This document shows positions 33,558 through 42,036 of a DNA stretch of 59,878 bases, piece by piece (within the stretch, counting starts at the first letter, position 1; each line of letters starts with the position of its first letter). Below the pieces are notes generated by a model. It was not told the DNA's origin, made no database searches, and was given only the letters and a program-made list of their open reading frames with translations. The position numbers and the translations under genes are program-made. Location: the NCBI GenBank assembly GCA_016650235.1, contig JAENWC010000142.1:1-59878 (forward strand), read 5' to 3'. Source of the DNA: Terriglobia bacterium (GTDB lineage: Bacteria; Acidobacteriota; Terriglobia; Bryobacterales; Bryobacteraceae).

Positions 33558-35153
33558 ATGATTCAAACGGGGAACCGTCCCAGCAGTTATGGATTGTGCG
33601 AACATGGCCTCCGGGATTGGGCCGGAGCGCACTGGAACTTGAGCGCGGCGCGCTTGGTGGAAGAGGCACTTCGGCGCAACGAAGGTAGACTCGCACACAA
33701 CGGAGCGCTGGTGGTGGAGACGGGCAAATTCACCGGCCGCTCCCCCCAGGACAAGTTCATTGTCCGCGATGGCCTCACAGAAAATACCGTTCATTGGGGA
33801 CCGGTCAACCAGGCCATCACCGCGGAGAATTTTGAAAGACTCCACGCCAAAGCCGTCGAGCATCTCAAAGGCAAAGAGCTTTTCGTTGAGGATCTGCGGG
33901 CTGGAGCCGATCCCGATTATTCACTGGCGGTCCGCGTCATCACCACGCTTGCCTGGCATAATCTGTTTGGACGCCAGTTGTTGATTCGTCCCGATCCGGA
34001 ATCGCTCGACAATCACGTCCCCGGCTTTACTATTATTTTTGCGCCCGAATGCCAGGCCGATCCCGCCACTGATGGCGTTAACTCGACCACGGTCATCGCC
34101 GTCAGTTTTACGCGCAAAGTGGTTCTCATCATGGGAACCTTCTACGCCGGCGAGTTGAAGAAATCCGTTTTTACAATTCTGAACCACCTGCTCCCCGATC
34201 GCGGCGTTTTTCCGATGCACTGTTCGGCCAACATCGGCCCCGCGGGCGACGTCGCTCTCTTTTTCGGGCTCTCCGGAACCGGCAAGACCACTCTTTCAGC
34301 CGACCCTGTCCGGCGTCTGATTGGCGATGATGAACATGGCTGGTCGAGCGCCGGCGTGTTCAACTTTGAAGGCGGCTGCTATGCCAAATGCATCCGGCTG
34401 TCGCGGGAGAACGAGCCGCAAATCTGGAACGCCATTCGCTTTGGCAGCGTGCTCGAGAACGTCGTCATGGATCTTGCCACAGGCCGGCTCGATTTCGATT
34501 CCGACAAGCTCACCGAAAACACCCGTGCCGCGTACCCCGTCGACTACATCGACGACGCTGTCATCCCCGCCATCGCCGGCCATCCCACCAATGTTGTCTT
34601 TCTCACAGCCGATGCCTTCGGTGTCCTGCCCCCCATTTCCAGGCTCACCCCGGAAATGGCCATGTTTCATTTTTTGAGCGGCTACACCGCCAAGCTCGCC
34701 GGCACCGAGCGCGGCCTCGGCGTGGAGCCCCAGCCCGACTTCAGCGCCTGCTTCGGAGCTCCCTTCCTGCCGCGCCACCCCGAAGTCTACGCAAGAATGC
34801 TGGGCGATAATATGCGGCGTCATCAAGTAAGTTGCTGGCTGGTGAACACCGGATGGGTTGGCGGAGCTTACGGCGTTGGCCAGCGCATCAAACTGTCCTA
34901 CACGCGCGCCATGGTCAACGCAGCCATCGCCGGACAGTTGGACAGTGTCCCTGTGACGCCGCATCCTGTCTTCCAGGTTCTGGTGCCGCAATCCTGTCCT
35001 GGTCTACCGGACGCAATACTCGATGCCGCGTCACAGTGGCAGGACCCGGCGGCATATGACCAGGCGGCCGCTGCCCTCAGCCGCCGTTTCCAGGAAAATT
35101 TTGAAAAGTTCGGCGCACTGGCCTCGGAGATTGTTGGCGCCGGTCCCCGCTAG
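33558..35153 (+). CDS. pckA: Phosphoenolpyruvate carboxykinase (ATP)
   Basis: Gluconeogenic enzyme that converts oxaloacetate and ATP to PEP, ADP and CO2; 531 residues, the usual length for the ATP type. The start at 33558 opens with MIQTGNRPSSYGL. TGKFTGRSPQDKF is the oxaloacetate-binding region, and GLSGTGKTTLSAD is the kinase-1a P-loop near residue 237. FNFEGGCYAKCIRL is the metal and kinase-2 region and ENTRAAYPVDYIDD the adenine-binding stretch. Its stop shares the CTAG tetramer with the stop of the opposing sulfatase gene. Confidence 0.97.
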   Translation: MIQTGNRPSSYGLCEHGLRDWAGAHWNLSAARLVEEALRRNEGRLAHNGALVVETGKFTGRSPQDKFIVRDGLTENTVHWGPVNQAITAENFERLHAKAVEHLKGKELFVEDLRAGADPDYSLAVRVITTLAWHNLFGRQLLIRPDPESLDNHVPGFTIIFAPECQADPATDGVNSTTVIAVSFTRKVVLIMGTFYAGELKKSVFTILNHLLPDRGVFPMHCSANIGPAGDVALFFGLSGTGKTTLSADPVRRLIGDDEHGWSSAGVFNFEGGCYAKCIRLSRENEPQIWNAIRFGSVLENVVMDLATGRLDFDSDKLTENTRAAYPVDYIDDAVIPAIAGHPTNVVFLTADAFGVLPPISRLTPEMAMFHFLSGYTAKLAGTERGLGVEPQPDFSACFGAPFLPRHPEVYARMLGDNMRRHQVSCWLVNTGWVGGAYGVGQRIKLSYTRAMVNAAIAGQLDSVPVTPHPVFQVLVPQSCPGLPDAILDAASQWQDPAAYDQAAAALSRRFQENFEKFGALASEIVGAGPR

Positions 35154-37009
35154 CTCAAGTCCGCCAGCGTCTTCTCCACCAACCGGTCCACGTAAGTACC
35201 CAGCCGTGCGTGCGCTTTTAGATCACGCCTCGGCATCGTCTCCACCATACCCTTGAGCGGCATCGCCTTTTTGTCGAGGATGTCGATCACGTTCATCGCC
35301 AGCAGCGAAACGTACACGCCATTCTTATCCGGCGCGGCCAACCCGGACAGAACCGGCAAGGCCAGTTGCAGATCCTCCGCGCCGCCGTAGCGGCCCAAGG
35401 CCTCCGCCGCAACGATGCGCACGCTGGGGGCCGTATCGGCTAGAGCCTTCCTTAACGCCGCCCGCGCCGGATCCATCGCCCGAGCGCCGCGCATCAGGAT
35501 TCCCATCGCGCCCCAGTAGCGAACCGCGCTATCTCCGTCCGCCATCGCCTTCAGCAGATCCGGAACAGCATCTTCCTGCAACATCGATGCCCGCTCGGCC
35601 GCCGCCATCACTTTCCCCGCCGGATATCGCTTCTCATCGTGGCCCATCTCATACGGAGTGGAACCTTGGCTGCGGGAATGTATCTCGGCCTCCGGCAAAA
35701 ATCCAATATCGCGAATCTTTACCGCCAGGTCCTGCTGCGCCTTCCTCATGCGATCCAGCCGCTGCTTGTGCGACGGATCGGCGGCAAGATTATTCACCTC
35801 ATCGCGATCGTTCTGAAGATCGTATAACTCCTCGGCCGGCTTGGTTTCCCAGAAACGTGACTGTGCCCGGTTCAGCTTGCCGGCATCGTACAGCTTCTTC
35901 CATGCCCGCGTCGTCGGCGTCTCGAACATATAGTCGATATTCTGACCGTAAATCTTGTGCGGCATGTAGTTCCGGATGTAGACGAACCGCTGGTCCCGCA
36001 CGCTGCGCACCATGTCGTAGCGCTCATCCATGCGTCCGCGGAAACCGTACAAATACGGCTGTTCCGGCGCGATGTGCGAACCCGCAAAGGCGTGCCCCTG
36101 CAAGTGTGCCGCCGGCTTCATTCCAACCAGGCTCATCAAGGTTGGGGCCATGTCTATGAATCCCACCAGCCGGTCCGTGCTCCCCCCAGCCTTGTAACCG
36201 GCGGGCGCCAGATGCCGGAACTTCTCCGGGATGTGCAAAAGCAGAGGAACCTGCAAGCCGGAGTTGTAAGGCCAACGCTTGCTGCGCGGCATGCCGGAAC
36301 CGTGATCGCCGTAATAGAAAATGATGGTATCGCCGGCCAGCCCGTCCTGCTCCAATTGCCGCATCACCTCACCCGCCTGGGCGTCCATCGTCGTGAGATT
36401 GTCGTAATACTGCGCCCAGTCATGGCGCACCTCCGGCGTGTCCGGATGATAGGCCGGCACACGGACCTTCGCTGGATCATGCACCAGTTGGTGCGGCCGC
36501 TTCCGGATCTGGCTCTCGTGCGAAATGGTGAAGTTGAATATCGAAAAGAACGGCTGCGCACCCTTCCGCCGCCGCCAGTGCGCTTCTTTGCTGGACTCGT
36601 CCCACACCTGCCCCTGTCCGGCTAGATTGTAATCTTCCTTATTGTTGTTGGTGCAGTAGTATCCAGCCTCGCGCAGATACTGCGGATACATTTGGAAGCC
36701 CCGCGGCAGCCGCGTCATGCTGCGCATGTGTTCAGCCCCGGTGCAAGGCGGGTACAAGCCGGAGATCAGCGTGGTCCGGGCGGGCGCGCAGACGGGTGCG
36801 TTTGACCAGGCGGTGTTGTACCGCAGGGAGTTTGACGCAAGCCGGTCCAGGTTCGGCGTGGTGGCGTAGGTGTCGCCATAACAACCCAGATGAGGTCCAT
36901 TGTCCTCGCTTGTGATCCACAGAATGTTTGGCCGCGGCCCATCGGCCGCCAGCGCCGCGCCAGCGCCTGCGGTGAGCGAAAGAAACTGTCTGCGATTGGA
37001 GGAATTCAT
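35150..37009 (-). CDS. Tat-exported sulfatase
   Basis: Type I sulfatase of 619 residues. A twin-arginine type leader (NRRQFLSLTAGAGAALAADG) precedes the metal-site opening NILWITSEDNGPHLGCYGD. The formylglycine motif CAPAR (Cys74) is intact (CxPxR). FYYGDHGSGMPRSKRWPYNS supplies the Asp-His metal ligands. The last 120 residues carry HEAT-like repeats (AVRYWGAMGILMRGARAMD, APSVRIVAAEALGRYGGAED), a C-terminal extension seen in heparan/N-sulfoglucosamine-type sulfatases of soil and marine bacteria. Substrate not resolved. The start at 37009 is preferred over 37060 because the leader begins there. Confidence 0.93.
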   Translation of the reverse strand: MNSSNRRQFLSLTAGAGAALAADGPRPNILWITSEDNGPHLGCYGDTYATTPNLDRLASNSLRYNTAWSNAPVCAPARTTLISGLYPPCTGAEHMRSMTRLPRGFQMYPQYLREAGYYCTNNNKEDYNLAGQGQVWDESSKEAHWRRRKGAQPFFSIFNFTISHESQIRKRPHQLVHDPAKVRVPAYHPDTPEVRHDWAQYYDNLTTMDAQAGEVMRQLEQDGLAGDTIIFYYGDHGSGMPRSKRWPYNSGLQVPLLLHIPEKFRHLAPAGYKAGGSTDRLVGFIDMAPTLMSLVGMKPAAHLQGHAFAGSHIAPEQPYLYGFRGRMDERYDMVRSVRDQRFVYIRNYMPHKIYGQNIDYMFETPTTRAWKKLYDAGKLNRAQSRFWETKPAEELYDLQNDRDEVNNLAADPSHKQRLDRMRKAQQDLAVKIRDIGFLPEAEIHSRSQGSTPYEMGHDEKRYPAGKVMAAAERASMLQEDAVPDLLKAMADGDSAVRYWGAMGILMRGARAMDPARAALRKALADTAPSVRIVAAEALGRYGGAEDLQLALPVLSGLAAPDKNGVYVSLLAMNVIDILDKKAMPLKGMVETMPRRDLKAHARLGTYVDRLVEKTLADLS

Positions 37010-37017
37010 GACATCCC

Positions 37018-37045
37018 GGATACTATCATGGTGGATACTATCATG
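37018..37045. repeat. 15-bp-period direct repeat duplicating the dinB start codon
   Basis: GGATACTATCATG occurs at 37018-37030 and again at 37033-37045. Each copy ends in an ATG in the same frame, so a short duplication has doubled the potential start. It also lies within the only space between the divergent sulfatase and DinB genes, so it may duplicate a promoter or operator element. Confidence 0.8.
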
Positions 37046-37501
37046 AGCATTCTGTCGCAAACCGTGGAATCGGAACTGCCATTGTTACGTGCGCTCTCCG
37101 AAGCGCAAACCTCTACCCATCCCGAGCCGGGCAAGTGGTCGAAGAAGGAAGAACTGGGCCATCTCATCGACTCGGCCGCCAACAACCACCTCCGGTTTGT
37201 CCGCGCGGCGCTGGACGGAGAATACGAGGGTCCGGGCTACGATCCGGACGGTTGGGTGGCCCTGCACGGCTACCAGGAGATGCCGGTGGAAACCATCATC
37301 GGCCTCTGGCATCACTACAACAGATTGCTGGACCGTCTGGTGGACCGTATCGAGCCCAGCCGCCTCGAAGCTCCCTGCGTTGTGCGCGAAGGAGATGCCG
37401 TGACGCTCGGCTTCTTGATCGATGACTACGTCCTCCACATGCGGCACCACCTCGACCATGTCCTCGACCGGGAGACGATTACCCCGTATCCGCGCGCGTG
37501 A
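37028..37501 (+). CDS. DinB-family metal-binding four-helix protein
   Basis: Small four-helix bundle of 157 residues (or 152 from ATG 37043). His ligands of the DinB/DUF664 fold are seen in ELGHLIDSAANNHLRFVRA and in YVLHMRHHLDHVLD near the C-terminus. Such proteins are often thiol-transferase-like or of unknown function. The two candidate ATGs lie inside an exact 13-base direct repeat (see the repeat entry). The gene is divergent from the sulfatase with only 18-33 bases between starts. Confidence 0.85.
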   Translation: MVDTIMSILSQTVESELPLLRALSEAQTSTHPEPGKWSKKEELGHLIDSAANNHLRFVRAALDGEYEGPGYDPDGWVALHGYQEMPVETIIGLWHHYNRLLDRLVDRIEPSRLEAPCVVREGDAVTLGFLIDDYVLHMRHHLDHVLDRETITPYPRA

Positions 37502-37715
37502 GTCATTGAGTCACAGACGTTGCAAATAAATTTCCGGCCCTCTCAACAACCCCAACAATGGCCTCGACAACCCGGCCGCTTGGCCCCGGGAGCGGCAAAC
37601 GGCAAAACGAACTCCCCCGTCGAAACTACCTGTCCCACAATCACTTGGGTGAGATTCACCCATCTCATGCTCAAATCACCCTCAGTGCGGCAGTCGGCGC
37701 AGTCGGCAGCCCGAT

Positions 37716-37745
37716 TTGACAGACACACGCGCCATCAGCTAACTT
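37716..37745 (+). promoter_or_regulatory. Candidate sigma-70 promoter of rplM
   Basis: A perfect -35 hexamer TTGACA (37716-37721) is followed 18 bases later by TAACTT (37740-37745) as a weak -10. The transcript would start near 37752 and carry the leader hairpin. The match is by eye and the -10 is poor. Confidence 0.4.
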
Positions 37746-37762
37746 TAGATATTGTAAGTCTC

Positions 37763-37796
37763 GTACTGACGGGCACGGGCTCGTTGTGCCGTGTAC
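37763..37796 (+). promoter_or_regulatory. Hairpin in the rplM leader
   Basis: GTAC pairs with GTAC (37763-37766 with 37793-37796), and ACGG(G)CAC pairs with GTGCCGT (37769-37776 with 37786-37792), leaving a nine-base loop. The structure ends about 22 bases before the rplM start and just before the Shine-Dalgarno AAGGA. It could be a binding site for ribosomal-protein feedback control, as known for L13 leaders elsewhere; this is inference. Confidence 0.45.
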
Positions 37797-37818
37797 ACTG
37801 AAGAAGGATAGTCTGTCT

Positions 37819-38244
37819 ATGAGTACCCATTTTCCATCGGCGAAGGAAATTGTGCGTGCCTGGCACGTCATTGATGCCGAAGGCGTCGTCCTGGGCCGTT
37901 TGGCTTCCGATGCCGCAAGAATTTTGATGGGCAAGAACAAGCCCATCTACACGCCCTTTCTGGACACCGGCGACCACGTCATTGTCATCAATGCCGACAA
38001 GGTCCGCCTGACCGGCCAGAAGGAACGCGATAAAGTTTACCGCACACACTCCGGCTACCCCGGCGGGTTGAAGGAGGTCGGAGCCGCAAAAATGCGCGCC
38101 ACGCGGCCCATCCGCATGGTCGAGTTGGCTATCTCCGGTATGCTCCCCAAGAACAAACTCGGCAAGCAGATGTACCGCAAACTCAACGTCTACGCCGGGC
38201 CCAAACATCCGCACCAGGCCCAGAAGCCCGTGCCGGTCTCCTAG
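37819..38244 (+). CDS. rplM: 50S ribosomal protein L13
   Basis: Large-subunit protein that binds 23S rRNA, 141 residues, the usual length. [38 protein letters not shown] and [14 protein letters not shown] are invariant L13 blocks, and ending in [15 protein letters not shown] is typical. AAGGA lies about ten bases upstream of the ATG. It is 21 bases before rpsI, the standard bacterial pair. Confidence 0.98.
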   Translation: MSTHFPSAKEIVRAWHVIDAEGVVLGRLASDAARILMGKNKPIYTPFLDTGDHVIVINADKVRLTGQKERDKVYRTHSGYPGGLKEVGAAKMRATRPIRMVELAISGMLPKNKLGKQMYRKLNVYAGPKHPHQAQKPVPVS

Positions 38245-38265
38245 CATGAAAGGATTCAACTTCAA

Positions 38266-38661
38266 GTGCCTGCGTTAGTTCAGAATCTCGGAACAGGCCG
38301 CCGGAAAACTTCGGTGGCCCGCGTGTTTTTGCGTCCAGGCGGCGGTGATATCAAAATCAACGGCCGCGCCCTGGAGCAATATTTTTCCGCCGAGGCCTCC
38401 AAGGCCATGGTGCGCCAGCCGCTGCTGGCCACCGAGACGGCCGATAAGTTCGATATCTACATCACCACCAAGGGTGGTGGCTACACCGGTCAGGCCGGCG
38501 CCATCCGGTTGGGAATTGCCCGCGCGCTCTGCGATTTCAATATCGAGCTGCGCGGCAAGTTGAAGCAGTTGGGAATGCTGACCCGCGACCCGCGCGCCCA
38601 CGAGCGCAAGAAGTATGGGCAAAAGGGAGCGCGCAAACGGTTCCAGTTCTCCAAACGCTAA
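38266..38661 (+). CDS. rpsI: 30S ribosomal protein S9
   Basis: Small-subunit protein whose basic tail reaches the P-site tRNA, 131 residues, starting with GTG after [41 protein letters not shown] and the C-terminal [17 protein letters not shown] are diagnostic. Co-transcribed with rplM. Confidence 0.98.
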   Translation: MPALVQNLGTGRRKTSVARVFLRPGGGDIKINGRALEQYFSAEASKAMVRQPLLATETADKFDIYITTKGGGYTGQAGAIRLGIARALCDFNIELRGKLKQLGMLTRDPRAHERKKYGQKGARKRFQFSKR

Positions 38662-38676
38662 GTGTTCTATTTTTGT

Positions 38677-38699
38677 GGCGCCTCCACTGCGGAGGCGCC
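38677..38699 (+). terminator. Perfect 9-bp hairpin in the rpsI-rpsB gap
   Basis: GGCGCCTCC-ACTGC-GGAGGCGCC lies 16 bases after rpsI and 88 bases before rpsB. TTTTTG precedes it rather than following, so it is not a standard terminator on this strand. It may end the rplM-rpsI transcript with another factor, or act as part of the S2 leader control known for rpsB-tsf operons. Confidence 0.4.
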
Positions 38700-38787
38700 G
38701 TAGTTCTGCGCCGGGAGCAAATCTCGCTTTGGACCGCTCCCCTGACGCTCACCCCTGTACCGTCCGAAATTACATAGGAGGCAAATC

Positions 38788-39657
38788 TTGCCATCGATTT
38801 CGATGAAAGAATTGCTCGAAGCCGGCGTTCACTTCGGGCACCAGACCAAGCGCTGGAATCCAAAGATGAAAGAATACATCTTTGGCGAACGTAACGGGAT
38901 CTATATTATCGATCTCCAGAAAACCCTCAAGCTTTTCAAAGATGCGATGCGGTATGTGGCCGAACAGGCTGCGCAGGGCAAGACGGTCCTCTTTGTTGGC
39001 ACCAAGCGGCAGGCGCAGGAATCCATTGCTGAAGAAGCCACGCGCTGCTCGATGTTCTACGTCAACCAGCGCTGGCTCGGTGGACTGCTCACCAACTTCG
39101 TCACCGTCCAGAAATCCATCAAGCGTCTCAAGGATCTGGAAGCGATGGTCGCCGATGGCAACTACGCCGGCCGCGCCAAGAAAGAAGTAGGCCGGCTGGA
39201 ACGCGAGCGCAAGCACCTCACGGCGAACCTTTCCGGCATCAAGGAAATGGGCTCGCTGCCGGATATGCTCTTCGTCGTCGATTCCAATAAAGAATCCATC
39301 GCCGTCAAAGAGGCCAAGAAACTCGGCATTCCCGTCGTCGCCGTGGTGGACACCAACTGCGACCCCGATGAAGTGGACCATGTGATTCCGGGCAACGACG
39401 ATGCTCTGCGCGCCATCCGGTTGTTTACCACGAAGATCTCGGAAGCCGTGGTCGAAGGCCGCGCTCTGGCCACCGAGCACGACTTTACCGCCGCGGTGAT
39501 CACCGAGGAGACCACGACCGATGAAGCCTCCAGTGAATACAGCCAGTATTTCGAGCCGCAGTACGCCGAAAAGCTGATGTCGGAGAGCTTGAGCGAGGAA
39601 GACCTTGCGAGCATGGCTTTGCCCAAGCGCGTTTTGATCGAAGCCGACAAAGACTGA
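38788..39657 (+). CDS. rpsB: 30S ribosomal protein S2
   Basis: Small-subunit protein of 289 residues. I use the TTG start at 38788 because AGGAGG sits exactly six bases upstream. [40 protein letters not shown] and [14 protein letters not shown] are invariant. The C-terminal 40 residues are an acidic extension beyond the usual core ([19 protein letters not shown]). It begins the classic rpsB-tsf-pyrH-frr order. Confidence 0.98.
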   Translation: MPSISMKELLEAGVHFGHQTKRWNPKMKEYIFGERNGIYIIDLQKTLKLFKDAMRYVAEQAAQGKTVLFVGTKRQAQESIAEEATRCSMFYVNQRWLGGLLTNFVTVQKSIKRLKDLEAMVADGNYAGRAKKEVGRLERERKHLTANLSGIKEMGSLPDMLFVVDSNKESIAVKEAKKLGIPVVAVVDTNCDPDEVDHVIPGNDDALRAIRLFTTKISEAVVEGRALATEHDFTAAVITEETTTDEASSEYSQYFEPQYAEKLMSESLSEEDLASMALPKRVLIEADKD

Positions 39658-39683
39658 TTCGCGATAAGTTTTTTTGCTCTGGC

Positions 39684-39720
39684 CCGCCGCCTGAACCTTC
39701 TCTTTATCCCTGGGCGGCGG
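39684..39720 (+). other. Hairpin between rpsB and tsf
   Basis: CCGCCGCC (39684-39691) pairs with GGCGGCGG (39713-39720) across a 21-base loop. A run of seven T precedes it at 39669-39675. In many bacteria partial termination between rpsB and tsf sets their ratio; whether this does so is unknown. Confidence 0.4.
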
Positions 39721-39765
39721 TCCGGTATCGCTGGGCTGAGAATTTACTGATTAGGTAGGAATACA

Positions 39766-40410
39766 ATGGCCGAAATTACCGCTGCTCTTGTCAAACAGCT
39801 CCGTGACAAAACCGGAGCAGGAATGATGGATTGTAAGAAAGCTCTGGAGGAATCCGGCGGCGACCTGGCGGAAGGGGAAGTCGTACTGCGCAAGAAGGGC
39901 ATCGCGGCCGCCTCCAAACGCCAGTCCCGCGCCGCGCGCCAGGGCCAGATCGGCACCTACATTCACCCCGGCGCGCAGTTGGGCGTCCTGGTTGAGGTGA
40001 ACTGCGAAACCGACTTCGTTTCCCGCACCGATGACTTCCAGGAACTGGTCAAGGACATCGCCATGCACATCGCCGCCGCTGATCCGCGCTTTCTGCGCCG
40101 CGAAGATGTCACCGCCGCGGTGCTCGAGAAAGAGAAAGAGATCGCCCGCGCTCGCGCCCTCGCCGAAGGTAAGCCCGAGAAGATTCTCGATAAGATCGTC
40201 GAAGGACGTCTCGGCAAGTTCTATGAGGAGGCCTGCCTGCTGGACCAGCCCTTCATCAAGGAGAACACCATCACCATTGAGCAATTGCTCAAGTCTAAGA
40301 TTGCGAAATTGCAGGAGAACATCACCATCACGCGCTTTGCCCGCTTTAAAGTCGGCGACACCGCCGCGGCCGCCGCCGTGACCGCCGAGGAGCCGTCCGC
40401 GGCATCCTAG
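39766..40410 (+). CDS. tsf: Elongation factor Ts
   Basis: Nucleotide-exchange factor for EF-Tu, 214 residues, the compact form (about 70 residues shorter than the E. coli protein). The UBA-like N-terminus VKQLRDKTGAGMMDCKKALE and the core VNCETDFVSRTDDFQELVKD, which includes the TDFV block that opens the EF-Tu nucleotide site, are intact. The dimerisation half is reduced. A GTAGGA ribosome site precedes the ATG. Confidence 0.97.
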   Translation: MAEITAALVKQLRDKTGAGMMDCKKALEESGGDLAEGEVVLRKKGIAAASKRQSRAARQGQIGTYIHPGAQLGVLVEVNCETDFVSRTDDFQELVKDIAMHIAAADPRFLRREDVTAAVLEKEKEIARARALAEGKPEKILDKIVEGRLGKFYEEACLLDQPFIKENTITIEQLLKSKIAKLQENITITRFARFKVGDTAAAAAVTAEEPSAAS

Positions 40411-40420
40411 TGTAGTGTCT

Positions 40421-40451
40421 CCCGGCCCGGGAGGCCGCCTAAAAAGGCGGC
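40421..40451 (+). other. Two adjacent hairpins between tsf and pyrH
   Basis: CTCCCGG-C-CCGGGAG (40419-40433) is followed at once by GCCGCCT-AAAA-AGGCGGC (40434-40451). Neither is followed by a T-run. They lie 8-41 bases after the tsf stop, and pyrH starts about 95 bases later, so they could attenuate or stabilise the tsf transcript. Confidence 0.4.
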
Positions 40452-40545
40452 TGCAGCTACGATTGGGCTGCCCCACAAAGGGAATTGTTTTCAGAGTAAC
40501 CGCTGACGAACGCCGAGGAAAGGACACTAGGCGCAGACCACTCGT

Positions 40546-41253
40546 ATGCCGAAATACGATCGCATCCTGCTCAAGCTGAGCGGCGAAGTTCTGGCCGCTG
40601 GAGCGGGCTTTGGCATTGATGCCGATCGCGTTGCAGCCCTCGCCGCCGAGGTGGCCCAAGTGGCCCAGGCCGGCGTCCAGATCGGTCTCGTCGTCGGCGG
40701 CGGCAACTTCTTCCGCGGCGTGGCCGCCGCGGCTCGCAACATGGACCGCGTTGCAGCCGACCACATGGGCATGCTCGCCACGGTCATCAACTCCATCGCG
40801 CTGCAGGACGCCCTGGAGAAGCAGGGCGTTCCCACTCGAGTGATGACGGCGATAGAGATGCATCAGGTGGCCGAACCCTATATCCGCCGCCGCGCCATAC
40901 GGCACCTCGAAAAGGGCCGTATCGTCGTCTTTGGCGCGGGCACCTCCAACCCCTACTTCTCCACAGACACCGCCGCGACTCTACGCGCCCTCGAGATCAA
41001 GGCGCAAGTAGTGGCCAAGGCCACGCGCGTGGACGGGGTCTACGACAAGGACCCGCTCCTGCATCCCGATGCCAAACGCTTTGACGAGGTCTCCTATCTG
41101 GAAGTGCTTTCCAAGTCCCTCCAGGTGATGGACAGCTCGGCAGTGGCCATGTGCCGCGATAACCAGATGCCCATTCAGGTTTTCAATCTCAACACGCATG
41201 GCAATATAATGCGAATGGCGATGGGCGAACCCGTCGGCACTCTTATACATTAA
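40546..41253 (+). CDS. pyrH: Uridylate kinase
   Basis: Phosphorylates UMP to UDP with ATP, 235 residues. [24 protein letters not shown] and [20 protein letters not shown] are the family core; [20 protein letters not shown] and [12 protein letters not shown] follow as expected of the hexameric bacterial type. Normal length, no anomalies. Confidence 0.98.
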   Translation: MPKYDRILLKLSGEVLAAGAGFGIDADRVAALAAEVAQVAQAGVQIGLVVGGGNFFRGVAAAARNMDRVAADHMGMLATVINSIALQDALEKQGVPTRVMTAIEMHQVAEPYIRRRAIRHLEKGRIVVFGAGTSNPYFSTDTAATLRALEIKAQVVAKATRVDGVYDKDPLLHPDAKRFDEVSYLEVLSKSLQVMDSSAVAMCRDNQMPIQVFNLNTHGNIMRMAMGEPVGTLIH

Positions 41254-41273
41254 GTCTAAGGTGGATGATCACA

Positions 41274-41834
41274 ATGGTGAAAGAAATCGAATCCAATGCC
41301 CGCACGAGAATGGAAAAGGCGATTAGCGACCTGCTGCATGCCATGGCCAGCATCCGTACCGGACGCGCTTCGGTGAGCCTGCTGGACAACGTTCGCGTCG
41401 ACTATTACGGCACGCCTACTCCGCTCATCCAGATGGCAACCTTGCACGTGCCTGAACCGGCCATGATCACGGCCCAGCCCTGGGACAACTCGCAGATCGG
41501 AGCCATCGAGAAGGCCATACGCTCCGCGGACCTTGGCCTCAATCCGATGAATGATGGCAAGCTCATCCGCATCCCCATTCCTCCGCTCAATGAGGAGCGC
41601 CGCCGGGACCTCGTCAAGCACCTCCACCAGGTCACTGAGGAACACCGCGTCGCGATCCGCAACATCCGCAGGGATGCCAACGAGGCCATCAAGAAACTGC
41701 TCAAAGACAAGACCATCAGCGAGGATGAGGACCACCGCGCCCATGACGAGGTCCAGAAGATGACCGACGGGGAGATGGCGAAGCTCGAACAGGCTGCCAA
41801 GGCCAAAGAGAAAGAGATTCTCGAACTGAAGTAG
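41274..41834 (+). CDS. frr: Ribosome recycling factor
   Basis: Splits post-termination ribosomes with EF-G, 186 residues. The start at 41274 is preferred over 41265 because AGGTGG is then correctly spaced. ASIRTGRASVSLLDNVRVDY, IPPLNEERRRDLVKHLHQ and AKAKEKEILELK are diagnostic. It starts 20 bases after pyrH and closes the translation cluster. Confidence 0.97.
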   Translation: MVKEIESNARTRMEKAISDLLHAMASIRTGRASVSLLDNVRVDYYGTPTPLIQMATLHVPEPAMITAQPWDNSQIGAIEKAIRSADLGLNPMNDGKLIRIPIPPLNEERRRDLVKHLHQVTEEHRVAIRNIRRDANEAIKKLLKDKTISEDEDHRAHDEVQKMTDGEMAKLEQAAKAKEKEILELK

Positions 41835-41927
41835 GATAGGCCTCCGGCCTGTCGTCTTCGGACGGCCACGAGCGGAACTTTCCTGCCCCCCTGGTGTCCA
41901 ACCCACTAGAACTAGACTAGCCCGCAA

Positions 41928-41944
41928 AGGGCCGTCGCGGCCCT
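41928..41944 (+). terminator. Perfect hairpin after frr
   Basis: AGGGCCG-TCG-CGGCCCT, a seven-base stem with a tri-loop, about 95 bases after frr. No T-run follows. A shorter AGGCC-TCC-GGCCT stem lies nearer the stop codon. It may work together with the structure at 41972-42016. Confidence 0.35.
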
Positions 41945-41949
41945 CAATA

Positions 41950-41971
41950 CACACGAGCAACACACGAGCAA
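41950..41971. repeat. Tandem 11-bp repeat, two copies
   Basis: CACACGAGCAA occurs twice in exact tandem (41950-41960, 41961-41971), between the frr hairpin and the downstream terminator-like stem. Function unknown; probably slippage. Confidence 0.8.
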
Positions 41972-42016
41972 CAGCCGGCCCGCGCCGGGACGAGCTCCGT
42001 TTTGCGGGCTGTTTTC
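41972..42016 (+). terminator. Candidate intrinsic terminator of the rpsB-frr operon
   Basis: CAGCC(GG)CCCGC near 41972-41983 can pair with GCGGGCTG (42004-42011), which is followed by TTTTC. The stem has a bulge and a 20-base loop, so it is imperfect, but the T-run is in the right place. The TonB-like gene starts 21 bases further on. Confidence 0.45.
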
Positions 42017-42036
42017 AGTTTGAAGGGAGGGGCATC

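Larger units (their letters stand above)
37502..37818. other. Leader region upstream of rplM
   Basis: This 317-base gap contains no gene. It holds the candidate promoter at 37716-37745 and a leader hairpin at 37763-37796, listed separately. The rest shows only short inverted repeats. Confidence 0.5.
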
